Origin: Leyella stercorea
GTDB lineage: Bacteria; Bacteroidota; Bacteroidia; Bacteroidales; Bacteroidaceae
Assembly (NCBI RefSeq): GCF_021531655.1
Contig: NZ_JADYUF010000036.1
Location: 1-37,485, forward strand
Reading direction: 5' to 3'
Length of the DNA stretch: 37,485 bases
The notes beneath the pieces were generated by a model. That model did no database searches. It was not told the origin of the DNA and saw only the letters and a list, made by a program, of their open reading frames with translations. Shown here one piece after another: positions 16,688 to 25,127 of the stretch. How positions within the stretch are numbered: the first letter of the stretch is position 1; each line of letters starts with the position of its first letter. Both the position numbers and the translations under genes were made by a program.

Positions 16688-16711
16688 GGGTATAGCAGGG
16701 ATGCTATACCC
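16688..16711. repeat. REP-like hairpin, copy 4
   Basis: GGGTATAGC and GCTATACCC form a perfect stem around AGGGAT. It is the inverted neighbour of copy 3 within the same element: its complement shares TAGGAGGGTA and the ATCC loop with copy 3. Confidence 0.7.
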
Positions 16712-16777
16712 TCCTATAGATAGTCATATTTATCATCTTTTTGACTTTTGACTCCCTCTTATAACATAGTGAATACT

Positions 16778-19270
16778 ATGAATAGATTTTTATTATTGTT
16801 ATTTAGTGTATTGTCTGTTTTTACGGTCTCTGCCCGTAATACGGATGAAGCCCTTGGGGTGTTGCAACGAGTAAGTAGACAGTCTTCTATTCCTATAAGT
16901 CTGGAACTTAGGAAGGATGGTAGCAATATGTACTACGAGTATTCGGTTGTGAACGGTGTGCTTCGTCTGAAAGGATCGGACAATGTGGCTCTGTGTCGTG
17001 GATTCTATGATTATGTGAAAGCACATAAGTTAGGAATGTACTCATGGAGCGGAAACAACATACAGCTTCCGTCTTCACTCCCTGCCACTAATGACGTGAA
17101 GGTGGTTTCTCCTTTTCAGAATCATTATTACTTTAATGTATGTACATACGGCTACAGCATGCCTTATTGGGACTGGACACGCTGGGAGCAGGAAATAGAC
17201 TGGATGGCTCTACATGGCATAAATATGCCTCTTGCACTTGTTGGCTATGAGGCTATATTGGCACGTGTGTGGAAGAAGATGGGACTGACCGACGAAGAGA
17301 TAAATGGATATTTCGTAGGACCTGCACATTTGCCTTGGATGCGTATGGGAAACGTGAGTGGCATTGACGGCCCTTTGAATGCCGACTGGCACAAAGACCA
17401 ATTGGCACTACAGCATAAAATATTGAACCGTATGCGCTCTTTAGGTATGAAACCCATTTGTCCTGGATTTCCCGGATTTATTCCTGAAGCCTTCAAGCGC
17501 ATCTATCCTAATCTTAACATTGTGGAAACACACTGGGGAGGTGCTTTTCACAACTGGATGATTTCGCCAACAGAGCCTTTATTCGCAAAGATTTCGGAGA
17601 CTTTTATACGTGAATGGGAGAAAGAGTTTGGCAAGTGCGACTATTATCTGGTGGACAGTTTCAATGAAATGGACATTCCTTTCCCGGAAAAGGGTAATCC
17701 TGCCCGGTATGATATGGCAGCTACTTATGGCGAAAAGGTGTATAATGCTATAAAGAAAGCCAATAAGAATGCCGTTTGGGTGATGCAGGGGTGGATGTTT
17801 GGCTATCAACGCCATATCTGGGATTATGAAACATTAGGGGCACTTGTATCGCGTGTGCCAGACGATAAAATGCTTCTGCTCGATTTGGCAGTGGATTATA
17901 ACAAGCATTTCTGGCATTCGGAAGTAAACTGGGAGTATTATAAAGGCTTTTATAACAAACAGTGGGTGTATAGTGTAATCCCGAATATGGGAGGCAAAGT
18001 AGGAATGACAGGTGTGCTTGACTTTTATGCTAACGGTCACCTCGAAGCACTTGCTTCAGCCAACCGCGGCAATCTGGTGGCACATGGTCTGGCACCCGAA
18101 GGTATAGAAAACAATGAGGTTCTATACGAACTGGTTACTGATGCAGGATGGAGCAATCGCCACATCGATGTTCGCGAATGGTTGCGACAATACAGTTTGA
18201 ACCGTTATGGTGCTGCTCCCGAACAACTCATGACAGCATGGGATTATCTAATGAAATCTGTATACGGCGGTTTTACCGATCATCCGCGTTTTAACTGGCA
18301 GTTGCGTCCGGGCAGTGTGAAGAATGGTTCAATCAATATGAATGCGGACTATTTCCGTGGCTTGGAAAGCTTTATTGCTGCGTCCGACAAGTTGAAGGAC
18401 AGTCCTTATTTTCTGACTGATTTGTGTGAAATGACCGCACATTATCTGGGCGGTAAGGCAGAATTGCTAACAAGACTAATCGATCAGGAATATCTCTTGG
18501 GTGATACGCTTAAGGCTCGTTTCCTTCAAAGTCGTTTTGAAACTCTGATGTTAGGAATGGATCGTATTCTTTCGCAACATCCTACGCTTCGTCTTGACCG
18601 CTGGCTGTCGTTCGCTCAGAAGTCAGCTCATACTGATGCGCAGCGTAAACAATACGAAACCAATGCCCGCCGTATTGTGACCGTCTGGGGACCGCCTGTA
18701 GATGATTATGCAGCACGTATATGGAGTGGTTTGATTGGAAACTATTATCTGGGTCGTTGGAAGGAATATTATCGTGGACGTGAAAGTGGCGAGCAAGTAA
18801 ACCTGGCTCAATGGGAGCGTCGTTGGGTTGAGGATAATCATGACAGTTACCACTGGAATACTGATTTTGATATCGTAGGTTTTGCTAAAGAAATGCTTGC
18901 TTTGTCTAAGGATATTTCTGCAGCTTCGCTACTTTTGAATCGTCCGAACATGGTAGGTACTTGGAGTCTTGGCTCTGGAGAGACTAAGGATTTCGAGTTT
19001 CATATCCCTGCCCGTATGCTTTCCAATATGAAGAGCATCACATTAGAATGTCTGAAAGGCAATAGTGTGCTGGAGTGCAGCGGTGTTATTCTAAAGGCCG
19101 ATGGTATAGAAGTTGTTTCTTCTTCAGAAGTCATTTCATCTAAGAATGGCATGCTGTATTATATTTTGGTTGTGCCGAGTGGGGTGAATGCCAATAACGG
19201 ATGTGTACTGAAATTGAAGTTGAAATCAATGAATGGAAACATTGCAGGAACAATCACGTGTGACATGTAA
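16778..19270 (+). CDS. GH89 alpha-N-acetylglucosaminidase
   Basis: An exo-enzyme that releases terminal alpha-linked GlcNAc. The human homologue NAGLU acts on heparan sulfate, and clostridial GH89 acts on GlcNAc-alpha-1,4-Gal caps of gastric mucin. It has 830 residues with signal peptide MNRFLLLLFSVLSVFTVSA. An N-terminal domain (to about 105) precedes the catalytic barrel, which begins with NVCTYGYSMPYWDWTRWEQE and DWMALHGINMPLALVGYE. YYLVDSFNEMDIP carries Glu297, the expected acid/base, and LAPEGIENNEVLYEL carries Glu441, placed like the nucleophile region. The all-helical C-terminal domain includes WGPPVDDYAARIWSGLIGNYY. The frame is open 10 codons further upstream, but the ATG at 16778 starts the signal. 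Last gene of the PUL. Confidence 0.92.
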   Translation: MNRFLLLLFSVLSVFTVSARNTDEALGVLQRVSRQSSIPISLELRKDGSNMYYEYSVVNGVLRLKGSDNVALCRGFYDYVKAHKLGMYSWSGNNIQLPSSLPATNDVKVVSPFQNHYYFNVCTYGYSMPYWDWTRWEQEIDWMALHGINMPLALVGYEAILARVWKKMGLTDEEINGYFVGPAHLPWMRMGNVSGIDGPLNADWHKDQLALQHKILNRMRSLGMKPICPGFPGFIPEAFKRIYPNLNIVETHWGGAFHNWMISPTEPLFAKISETFIREWEKEFGKCDYYLVDSFNEMDIPFPEKGNPARYDMAATYGEKVYNAIKKANKNAVWVMQGWMFGYQRHIWDYETLGALVSRVPDDKMLLLDLAVDYNKHFWHSEVNWEYYKGFYNKQWVYSVIPNMGGKVGMTGVLDFYANGHLEALASANRGNLVAHGLAPEGIENNEVLYELVTDAGWSNRHIDVREWLRQYSLNRYGAAPEQLMTAWDYLMKSVYGGFTDHPRFNWQLRPGSVKNGSINMNADYFRGLESFIAASDKLKDSPYFLTDLCEMTAHYLGGKAELLTRLIDQEYLLGDTLKARFLQSRFETLMLGMDRILSQHPTLRLDRWLSFAQKSAHTDAQRKQYETNARRIVTVWGPPVDDYAARIWSGLIGNYYLGRWKEYYRGRESGEQVNLAQWERRWVEDNHDSYHWNTDFDIVGFAKEMLALSKDISAASLLLNRPNMVGTWSLGSGETKDFEFHIPARMLSNMKSITLECLKGNSVLECSGVILKADGIEVVSSSEVISSKNGMLYYILVVPSGVNANNGCVLKLKLKSMNGNIAGTITCDM

Positions 19271-19337
19271 TGTTCGTTATATTAATCTCAAGTTGTGAAA
19301 CTTGTATTTATAATTAGTTATAATTATAGTAGATGGA

Positions 19338-19367
19338 GAGGAGAGCCAGCGGGTTCTCCTCCTTTTG
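19338..19367 (+). terminator. Terminator after the GH89 gene
   Basis: GAGGAGAGCC pairs with GGTTCTCCTC (10 bp with one G-T) around a 4-nt loop, followed by CTTTTG. It closes the PUL transcript 67 nt after the stop. Confidence 0.75.
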
Positions 19368-19478
19368 TTTATAGTATACAGCCCGTTCTGTCTGCGGTGG
19401 GGACGTTGTAGCCTATTATGGCTACCCTAAATTAATGTTATTTTATGGCTAAACGTCCGTTATCTCGTCAATAATCAG

Positions 19479-19486
19479 TATTTTTG
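19479..19486 (+). promoter_or_regulatory. Possible promoter -7 element before dut
   Basis: TATTTTTG fits TAnnTTTG, 42 nt before the dut start codon. No clear -33 box was found at the right distance. A GTAGCC/GGCTAC hairpin lies upstream at 19408-19425. Confidence 0.4.
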
Positions 19487-19528
19487 CAGATTGATTGTAT
19501 AAGAAACATAAGATAACGACAATATAAT

Positions 19529-19966
19529 ATGGTGAAAATAAAGATAGTAAACCGTGGCCGTCAGCAACTGCCGGCATACGCTACCGAACTGAGTGCCGGC
19601 ATGGACTTGCGTGCCAACATCGACGAATCAATCACGCTCAATCCGATGGAGCGCCGCATCATACCGACAGGTCTGTACATGGCGCTGCCCCCTGGTTATG
19701 AGGCTCAGGTGCGCCCACGCTCAGGCTTGGCTTTTAAGCACGGCATAACGGTGCTCAATTCGCCCGGAACCATCGATGCCGACTATCGTGGCGAGATAGG
19801 CGTACTGCTCGTCAACCTCTCTAACGAGCCGTTTGTCATCACCGAAGGCGAGCGCATTGCACAGATGGTGATAGCACGTCATGAGCAAGGACAGTTTGAA
19901 GTGGTTGACGAACTCGACCAGACCGAACGCGGAGAGGGCGGATACGGCCACACTGGAGTGAAGTAA
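19529..19966 (+). CDS. dut: Deoxyuridine 5'-triphosphate nucleotidohydrolase
   Basis: Cytoplasmic trimeric dUTPase that hydrolyses dUTP to dUMP and pyrophosphate. It keeps uracil out of DNA and supplies dTMP synthesis. With 145 residues it has the standard length, and all five motifs are visible: [42 protein letters not shown], and the C-terminal arm [10 protein letters not shown]. It is followed 21 nt downstream by the TPR gene and probably leads that operon. Confidence 0.97.
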   Translation: MVKIKIVNRGRQQLPAYATELSAGMDLRANIDESITLNPMERRIIPTGLYMALPPGYEAQVRPRSGLAFKHGITVLNSPGTIDADYRGEIGVLLVNLSNEPFVITEGERIAQMVIARHEQGQFEVVDELDQTERGEGGYGHTGVK

Positions 19967-19987
19967 GCAGGTAACACATTAACGATA

Positions 19988-21787
19988 ATGAATTCATACA
20001 AGAATCAGATAATCGGCATCGGAGCAGTCTTGCTGCTCGCCATTGCGCCAGCCATTGCCACCGGCATTGACAACCGCACTAAAGGTTCGGCACAACGTCC
20101 CGATACCGACACGATGACCATCAGCGCCAAGCAGCTGCTCGACGCCACACCATTGGCAGACAGGCTGTTTCTCGATGCGGTGTGCTGTCAGCTAAGGGGC
20201 AACGATTCTACAGCCCTTCAGTTGTTAGACTCGTGCCGAACGGTCAACCCCAACGCTGCCGAAGCCTACTATCGGCTGGCACAACAGTACTTCGATACGG
20301 GCAACGACTCTATAGCCACGAAGTATATGGAGCGTGCTGCACGTCTGCAACCAGCCAACGACACCTATCAGGAGAGCGTAGCAGCTACATATATACAGCA
20401 GCGCGACTACGACAACGCAATCAAGGCATACGAAAATCTGTACTCACACTATCGTGAGCGTACCGATATCCTCGACATTCTCGTGCGTCTGTACGGGGCC
20501 AAGAAGGACTATTCGCGCATGCTTTCCACCATCGACCGTATGGAAAAGGTTGACGGCGAGAGCGACGAACTGACACTGCTCAAGATGAATGTCTACGAGA
20601 TGCGTCACGACACAAAGAACGCTTACCGCATGCTGAAGGCGCTGAACGACGCACATCCCAACGAACCTAATTATAAGGTGATGCTGGGCAACTGGCTGAT
20701 GAATCACAGCCGTCGCGACGAGGCATTCAAATACTTGCAGGGCGCACTCGCTGACGATCCACAAAATGCATTCGCCCTCAACTCGATGTACGACTACTAT
20801 CGTTCGGGTGGCGACAATGCGGCTGCCGACGAACTGCGCGAGAAGATACTTTTCAGTTCGCAGACCGAGCCGAAGACCAAGGTGACCATGCTGCAGCAGG
20901 CTATAAAGGAGTCGGAGCAGAACGGTGGTGACAGCGTGGTGGTGCTTAACCTCTTCGACCGCACTATGAAGGCATCGCCCAAGGATGCCGACATTTCAAA
21001 TATGAAGGCTATGTACATGAAGCTGAAGGGAATGCCAGACGACTCGGTGAACGCCGCCTTTGAACATACGCTCAGCATTGAGCCGGACAACAATATGGCT
21101 CGTGTGAAGCTGATACAAGACAAGTGGGACAAGAAGAAATGGGACGAGGTGATCAGTCTGAGTACTGCCGGAACGCAGTATAACCCTGACGACATGGTGT
21201 TCTATTATTTTCTTGGACTCGGATACTTCCAGAAGGATGACGACGACCGCGCTCTCGACGCTCTGAAGCGTGGAGTGGGGGAGATAAACGACCGTACCGA
21301 CCCCGACATAGCAAGCGATTTCTACGGTTCGATGGGCGACATCCTGTTTAAGAAGAAGCGTCAGGAGGAAGCTTTTGAGGCTTACGACAACAGTCTTAAG
21401 TGGAAAGAAGACAACATTGTTGTGCTCAACAACTATGCTTATTATCTCTCAGAACTGCGTCGCGACCTAAAGCGTGCAGAGCAGATGAGCTTCAAGACGG
21501 TGCAGGCAGAGCCTACCAATTCCACCTATCTTGATACGTACGCGTGGATACTGTTCCTGCAGAAGCGATATGACGAGGCACGTGCCTATATAGACAGGGC
21601 GCTTGAGAACGACAACGATTCGACAAACGGACCCAGTGCAGTGGTGATAGGACACGCCGGCGACATCTATTGCATGTGCGGCGATACCGACCGTGCCGTA
21701 GAACTGTGGCAGCGTGCACTAAAGTCAGGAGGCGACAAGGCTGTGCTGACGAGAAAGATTAAAACAAAGAAACTGAAGATAGAGTAA
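19988..21787 (+). CDS. Exported tetratricopeptide-repeat protein
   Basis: A protein of 599 residues with an N-terminal signal or anchor (IIGIGAVLLLAIAPAIATG) and then TPR units along most of its length, such as AEAYYRLAQQYFDTGNDSIATKYMERAARLQP and YLDTYAWILFLQKRYDEARAYIDRALEN. TPRs are protein-binding scaffolds; there is no catalytic domain. It sits between dut and the DUF4292 lipoprotein and EnvC-like genes, a cluster often kept together in Bacteroidetes. A role in the envelope, perhaps assembling outer membrane or cell wall machinery, is inference only. It is separated by 10 nt from the next gene. Confidence 0.8.
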   Translation: MNSYKNQIIGIGAVLLLAIAPAIATGIDNRTKGSAQRPDTDTMTISAKQLLDATPLADRLFLDAVCCQLRGNDSTALQLLDSCRTVNPNAAEAYYRLAQQYFDTGNDSIATKYMERAARLQPANDTYQESVAATYIQQRDYDNAIKAYENLYSHYRERTDILDILVRLYGAKKDYSRMLSTIDRMEKVDGESDELTLLKMNVYEMRHDTKNAYRMLKALNDAHPNEPNYKVMLGNWLMNHSRRDEAFKYLQGALADDPQNAFALNSMYDYYRSGGDNAAADELREKILFSSQTEPKTKVTMLQQAIKESEQNGGDSVVVLNLFDRTMKASPKDADISNMKAMYMKLKGMPDDSVNAAFEHTLSIEPDNNMARVKLIQDKWDKKKWDEVISLSTAGTQYNPDDMVFYYFLGLGYFQKDDDDRALDALKRGVGEINDRTDPDIASDFYGSMGDILFKKKRQEEAFEAYDNSLKWKEDNIVVLNNYAYYLSELRRDLKRAEQMSFKTVQAEPTNSTYLDTYAWILFLQKRYDEARAYIDRALENDNDSTNGPSAVVIGHAGDIYCMCGDTDRAVELWQRALKSGGDKAVLTRKIKTKKLKIE

Positions 21788-21797
21788 CAATAAGACA

Positions 21798-22667
21798 ATG
21801 AAACGACTAATAACGATACTCTCTGTAGTGCTCTTGCTCGCCTCATGTGCCAGCAAGAAGGTGGCAGGCGACGGAAGTGACACAACTGGGCTGTCGAAGA
21901 CACAGAAGTCGGAACAGCAGGCGTTCTTGAAGCGTGTGCTGGACAATCAGGTGCAGGCACGTAATATCGTAGCCGGTGCCGACCTGCGACTGGTTGCAGG
22001 CAACAAGGATTTCAGCTGCGACGGCAAGATAAGCATGCGTCGCGACGAGGTGATACGACTGCAGCTGTTGCTGCCCATTATACGTACTGAGGTAGCCCGC
22101 ATCGACTTCACACCCGACTATGTGCTGCTTGTAGACCGTTTTCATAAAGAATACATCAAGGCTTCGTACAAGGACGTGAGCTTTTTGGCAGACAACGGAC
22201 TGTCGTTCTACTCGCTCCAGGCTCTGTTCTGGAACCAGCTGTTCCTGCCTGGAGAGAAAACGGTGAACGAACAGATGCTGCACCGATTCACATGCGGTCT
22301 GGCTGACATGGCTACAACTGTGCCCGTAGGCTTCAAGAACGGCAATATGGAATATCAGTGGAAGGCTTCGAAGAGTACAGCGCAGATTACTGGAGCTGGT
22401 GCTAACTATGATAGTGCAGCTCATGGCAAGTCGTCGCTCGTGTGGACATACGACAATTTCCGTTCGTTTGACGGTCGTCAGTTTCCGTTGTCGCAGCAGT
22501 TTGCCGTGTCCACAGCAGTCACCGGACGTCAGCAGACAGTGCAGTTGACGGTGAAAATGTCGTCACCCAAGAACTCGGCCGACTGGGACACTACGACACA
22601 ACTGTCGGGTAAATACAAGAAGATAGAAGCTCAGGACATTCTCAAGAAACTCATGTCAATACAGTAA
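21798..22667 (+). CDS. DUF4292 family lipoprotein
   Basis: A lipoprotein of 289 residues; signal MKRLITILSVVLLLAS ends at Cys17. The mature part matches DUF4292: ADLRLVAGNKDFSCDGKISMRRDEVIRLQL near residues 60-90, then TPDYVLLVDRFHKEYIKASYKDV. The curved beta-sheet pattern resembles LolA/LolB-type lipoprotein carriers, so a part in lipoprotein or lipid handling at the outer membrane is possible, but that is inference from fold pattern. It starts 10 nt after the TPR gene and ends 5 nt before the EnvC-like gene, so the three are one transcript. Confidence 0.8.
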   Translation: MKRLITILSVVLLLASCASKKVAGDGSDTTGLSKTQKSEQQAFLKRVLDNQVQARNIVAGADLRLVAGNKDFSCDGKISMRRDEVIRLQLLLPIIRTEVARIDFTPDYVLLVDRFHKEYIKASYKDVSFLADNGLSFYSLQALFWNQLFLPGEKTVNEQMLHRFTCGLADMATTVPVGFKNGNMEYQWKASKSTAQITGAGANYDSAAHGKSSLVWTYDNFRSFDGRQFPLSQQFAVSTAVTGRQQTVQLTVKMSSPKNSADWDTTTQLSGKYKKIEAQDILKKLMSIQ

Positions 22668-22672
22668 AGCCA

Positions 22673-24424
22673 ATGAAGCAGTATTTAATGGCACTTATTG
22701 CCATAGTGATGCTTGTCGCTCCAGTGGATGCGACGGCTCTGACGCTCATGCAGCAGCGTAAGACTACCACTACGCAGAATAGAAAAAAGACGACAGCAAA
22801 GGCTCAGGTAAGAAAGGCTGCCAGCACAAAAAGAAATACAACAGCCAAGAAGTCTACAGCCAGGAGGACTACGTCAAAAAAGAAGGCACGTCCAAATTAT
22901 TCTACAGCCGAGATTCGCGGATTGCAGTCGAAACGCTCTGCCATGCAGAAGGAGATAAAGAAGCAGGAGGCGGCATTGCGTGCCAATCAGGCAGACGTGA
23001 AGAAACGACTCAACGATCTGCTCGTCATCAACAGCGAGATAGACAAGCATCAGAAGAATATTGACGGTATTCAGAAGGATATAAATCATATCGACGGCAA
23101 TATCGGACTGCTCAACGCCCAGCTTACTACATTGCAGAAGCAACTGCAGGAGCGTAAGGCTAAGTATGTGAAGTCGATGCGATACATCAACCGACAGCAT
23201 ACGTTGCAAGACCGTCTGATGTTTATCTTCTCGGCGAAGAACTTCGCCCAGATGTACCGACGACTGCGCTTTGTGCGTGAGTATGCCTCATGGCAGAAGG
23301 CGCAGGGCGAGATGGTGAAGGTGAAACAGGCGCAGGTGAACGAGAAACATCAACAGCTGCAGCAGGTGAAGGGTCAGAAAAGCAACATGCTTTATCGCGG
23401 ACAACAGGAACGAAAGCAACTTGAGGGCAAGCAGCAGGAGCAACAGCAGGTGGTGAACTCGCTGCAGAAACAGCAGAAGACCATACAGCGCGTCATAGAC
23501 AAGCAGCGTAAGGACGCTTCGGCAATAAACGCACAGATAGACCGACTCATTGCCATTGAGGTGGAGAAGGCTCGTGTACGTGCTGCCGAGGAAGCAAAAC
23601 GACGCGCCGCTGAGGCTGCCGCTGCCAAGAAACGTCGTGAGGAAGAGCTTGCACGTAAGCGTGCTGAGGCAGAAAAGGCACGTATTGAGAACGAACGCCG
23701 ACTGCGTGAGGCTCGCGAAGCGGAAGCACGTGCAAAGGCAGAGGCCCGTGCTGCGCAGGAAAGGGAGGAGGCTGCACGTGTAGAAGCGCAGCGTCAGCGC
23801 GATGCCGAAGCTAAGAAGAAGGCTCAGGCAGCTGCCGATGCCGCTGCACGTCAGGCTGCTGAACAGAAGGCGGTAGCCGAACAGCGTGTACGTGAGGCTG
23901 AAGCACAGCGTGAAGCGATGGAGCGTAAGGCGCGAGCCGACGAACAACGCTCTACAAAGGAGATAGCGCAAGCACGCAAGAATGTTGAACAGACCAACAC
24001 GATGTCGTCGGTCGACCGTATGATGTCGGGCGGATTTGAGGCCAACAAGGGTCGTCTGCCAATGCCGATAACAGGTAGTGCACGCATAGTAAGCCACTAC
24101 GGACAGAACAGTGTTGCAGGACTTAAGGGAGTGACTATAGACAATAAGGGCGTAAACATTATGGGTCAGCCCGGCTGCCAGGCACGCGCAATATACGACG
24201 GCGAGGTTAGTGCCGTGTTCGGATACGGCGGTTCGTTCGTGGTGATGGTGCGCCACGGAGCCTACATATCGGTATATTGCAACCTGCGTTCGGTCAATGT
24301 TCAGCGCGGACAGAAGGTGTCTACACGTCAGAGCCTGGGCTCTGTGGCACAAGATAATATCCTTCAGTTCCAGTTGCGTAAAATGCAGAACCGCCTGAAC
24401 CCTGAGGCGTGGATAGGAAGATAA
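22673..24424 (+). CDS. EnvC-like murein hydrolase activator (degenerate M23 domain)
   Basis: A periplasmic protein of 583 residues. Signal peptide (1-21), a Lys/Thr/Ala-rich basic linker (about 27-75), a coiled coil (about 78-300), an Ala/Glu/Arg-rich highly charged helix (about 300-445) and a C-terminal LytM/M23 domain (about 460-583). The metal site of active M23 peptidases is lost: the HxxxD motif reads NKGVNI, and the HxH position reads LQFQL. It should therefore activate an N-acetylmuramoyl-L-alanine amidase during cell separation, as EnvC does in E. coli, rather than cut peptidoglycan itself. The long charged helix is larger than in E. coli EnvC (about 420 residues). Confidence 0.85.
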   Translation: MKQYLMALIAIVMLVAPVDATALTLMQQRKTTTTQNRKKTTAKAQVRKAASTKRNTTAKKSTARRTTSKKKARPNYSTAEIRGLQSKRSAMQKEIKKQEAALRANQADVKKRLNDLLVINSEIDKHQKNIDGIQKDINHIDGNIGLLNAQLTTLQKQLQERKAKYVKSMRYINRQHTLQDRLMFIFSAKNFAQMYRRLRFVREYASWQKAQGEMVKVKQAQVNEKHQQLQQVKGQKSNMLYRGQQERKQLEGKQQEQQQVVNSLQKQQKTIQRVIDKQRKDASAINAQIDRLIAIEVEKARVRAAEEAKRRAAEAAAAKKRREEELARKRAEAEKARIENERRLREAREAEARAKAEARAAQEREEAARVEAQRQRDAEAKKKAQAAADAAARQAAEQKAVAEQRVREAEAQREAMERKARADEQRSTKEIAQARKNVEQTNTMSSVDRMMSGGFEANKGRLPMPITGSARIVSHYGQNSVAGLKGVTIDNKGVNIMGQPGCQARAIYDGEVSAVFGYGGSFVVMVRHGAYISVYCNLRSVNVQRGQKVSTRQSLGSVAQDNILQFQLRKMQNRLNPEAWIGR

Positions 24425-24447
24425 AATACACAAAGCCCCACCCCCAG

Positions 24448-24468
24448 CCCCTCCCCCGCAGGGAGGGG
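24448..24468. repeat. CCCCTCCC/GGGAGGGG dispersed hairpin
   Basis: CCCCTCCC and GGGAGGGG surround CCGCA. Sister of the copy at 6798-6818. It lies 23 nt after the EnvC-like stop codon and has no U-run. Confidence 0.6.
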
Positions 24469-24560
24469 AGTTGTATGCACTGTAAACAATGGGGTTTTAG
24501 CCGTTATTACAGTTGTATATTGCTATTTTGGGGACTGTGTAATAGAAAATGTAGTAAATA

Positions 24561-24592
24561 TTTGTGTACGTTGCAGAAATTTAGTAATTTTG
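24561..24592 (+). promoter_or_regulatory. Promoter of rimP-nusA-infB
   Basis: TTTG at 24561-24564 and TAATTTTG at 24585-24592 are 20 nt apart. The transcript should start near 24598, just before the hairpin at 24607. Confidence 0.7.
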
Positions 24593-24606
24593 CATCGTTC
24601 AGTGGA

Positions 24607-24638
24607 ATGAGGGGCTCCGAGAGAGCTCCTCATTTTTT
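24607..24638 (+). terminator. Hairpin with U-run in the rimP leader (possible attenuator)
   Basis: ATGAGGGGCTC (24607-24617) pairs with GAGCTCCTCAT (24623-24633), 11 bp with one G-U, then a run of T to 24638. It is a standard intrinsic terminator shape, but it follows the promoter by about 10 nt and precedes rimP by 18 nt. It could end upstream envC transcripts, attenuate the operon, or both. Confidence 0.7.
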
Positions 24639-24656
24639 ATTCTCTAATGTATTTAT

Positions 24657-25124
24657 ATGATAGACAAAAACACCGTAAAAAGTATTGTTAATGAGTGGCT
24701 CGACGGCAAGGAATACTTTCTTGTCGACGTGGAAGTAAGCCCCGACGACCGCATTGTAGTTGAGATAGACCATGCTGATGGCGTGTGGATTGAAGACTGC
24801 GTGGAGTTGAGCCGTTACATCGAAGATCATCTGAGCCGCGACGAGGAAGACTACGAACTCGAGGTGGGTTCGGCAGGATTGGGCCAGCCCTTTAAGGTGC
24901 CGCAGCAGTATCATTGCTTTGTCGGCAAGGACGTGGAGGTGCTCGATGCCGATGGTCAGAAGTACAAAGGCGTGCTGAAGAGCGCCGAAGGCAATGACTT
25001 TGTGGTGACTGTTCTGGAGAAACAGAAAGTGGAAGGCAAGAAGCGTCCGCAGATTGTGGAAGTAGACCGTGCGTTCCAGATGGATAAGGTGAAATATACA
25101 AAATACTTAATAAATTTCAAATAA
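24657..25124 (+). CDS. rimP: Ribosome maturation factor RimP
   Basis: Cytoplasmic factor for 30S subunit maturation. It has 155 residues, the usual length. The N-terminal alpha/beta domain includes VVEIDHADGVWIEDCVELSRYIEDHL and the conserved YELEVGSAGLGQPF (the SPGxxRPL-equivalent segment). The C-terminal SH3-like domain follows, with VEVLDADGQKYKGVL. It is first in the conserved rimP-nusA-infB order and is separated from nusA by 3 nt. The ATG at 24657 is the only plausible start. Confidence 0.93.
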   Translation: MIDKNTVKSIVNEWLDGKEYFLVDVEVSPDDRIVVEIDHADGVWIEDCVELSRYIEDHLSRDEEDYELEVGSAGLGQPFKVPQQYHCFVGKDVEVLDADGQKYKGVLKSAEGNDFVVTVLEKQKVEGKKRPQIVEVDRAFQMDKVKYTKYLINFK

Positions 25125-25127
25125 GCT

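Larger units (their letters stand above)
16583..16759. mobile_element. Fold-back element with terminal inverted repeats, copy B
   Basis: The left end GGAGAGTATGTCAAAAGTCAA and the right end TTGACTTTTGACTCCCTCT are inverted repeats. The left 27 bases, from TCAAAAGTCAA through ATTATACGGGCTGAA, match the left end of copy A (1019-1045). The interior differs: two hairpins (16635-16658 and 16688-16711) lie inside a CCCACTC/GAGTGGG stem. It ends 19 nt before the GH89 start codon. No protein is encoded. Confidence 0.65.

Noticed and set aside
23288..24433. Open frame of 381 codons on the minus strand
   Set aside because: It is antisense to the EnvC-like gene. Its Leu/Cys/His-rich content is the shadow of Ala/Glu/Arg codons, and there are no recognisable domains.
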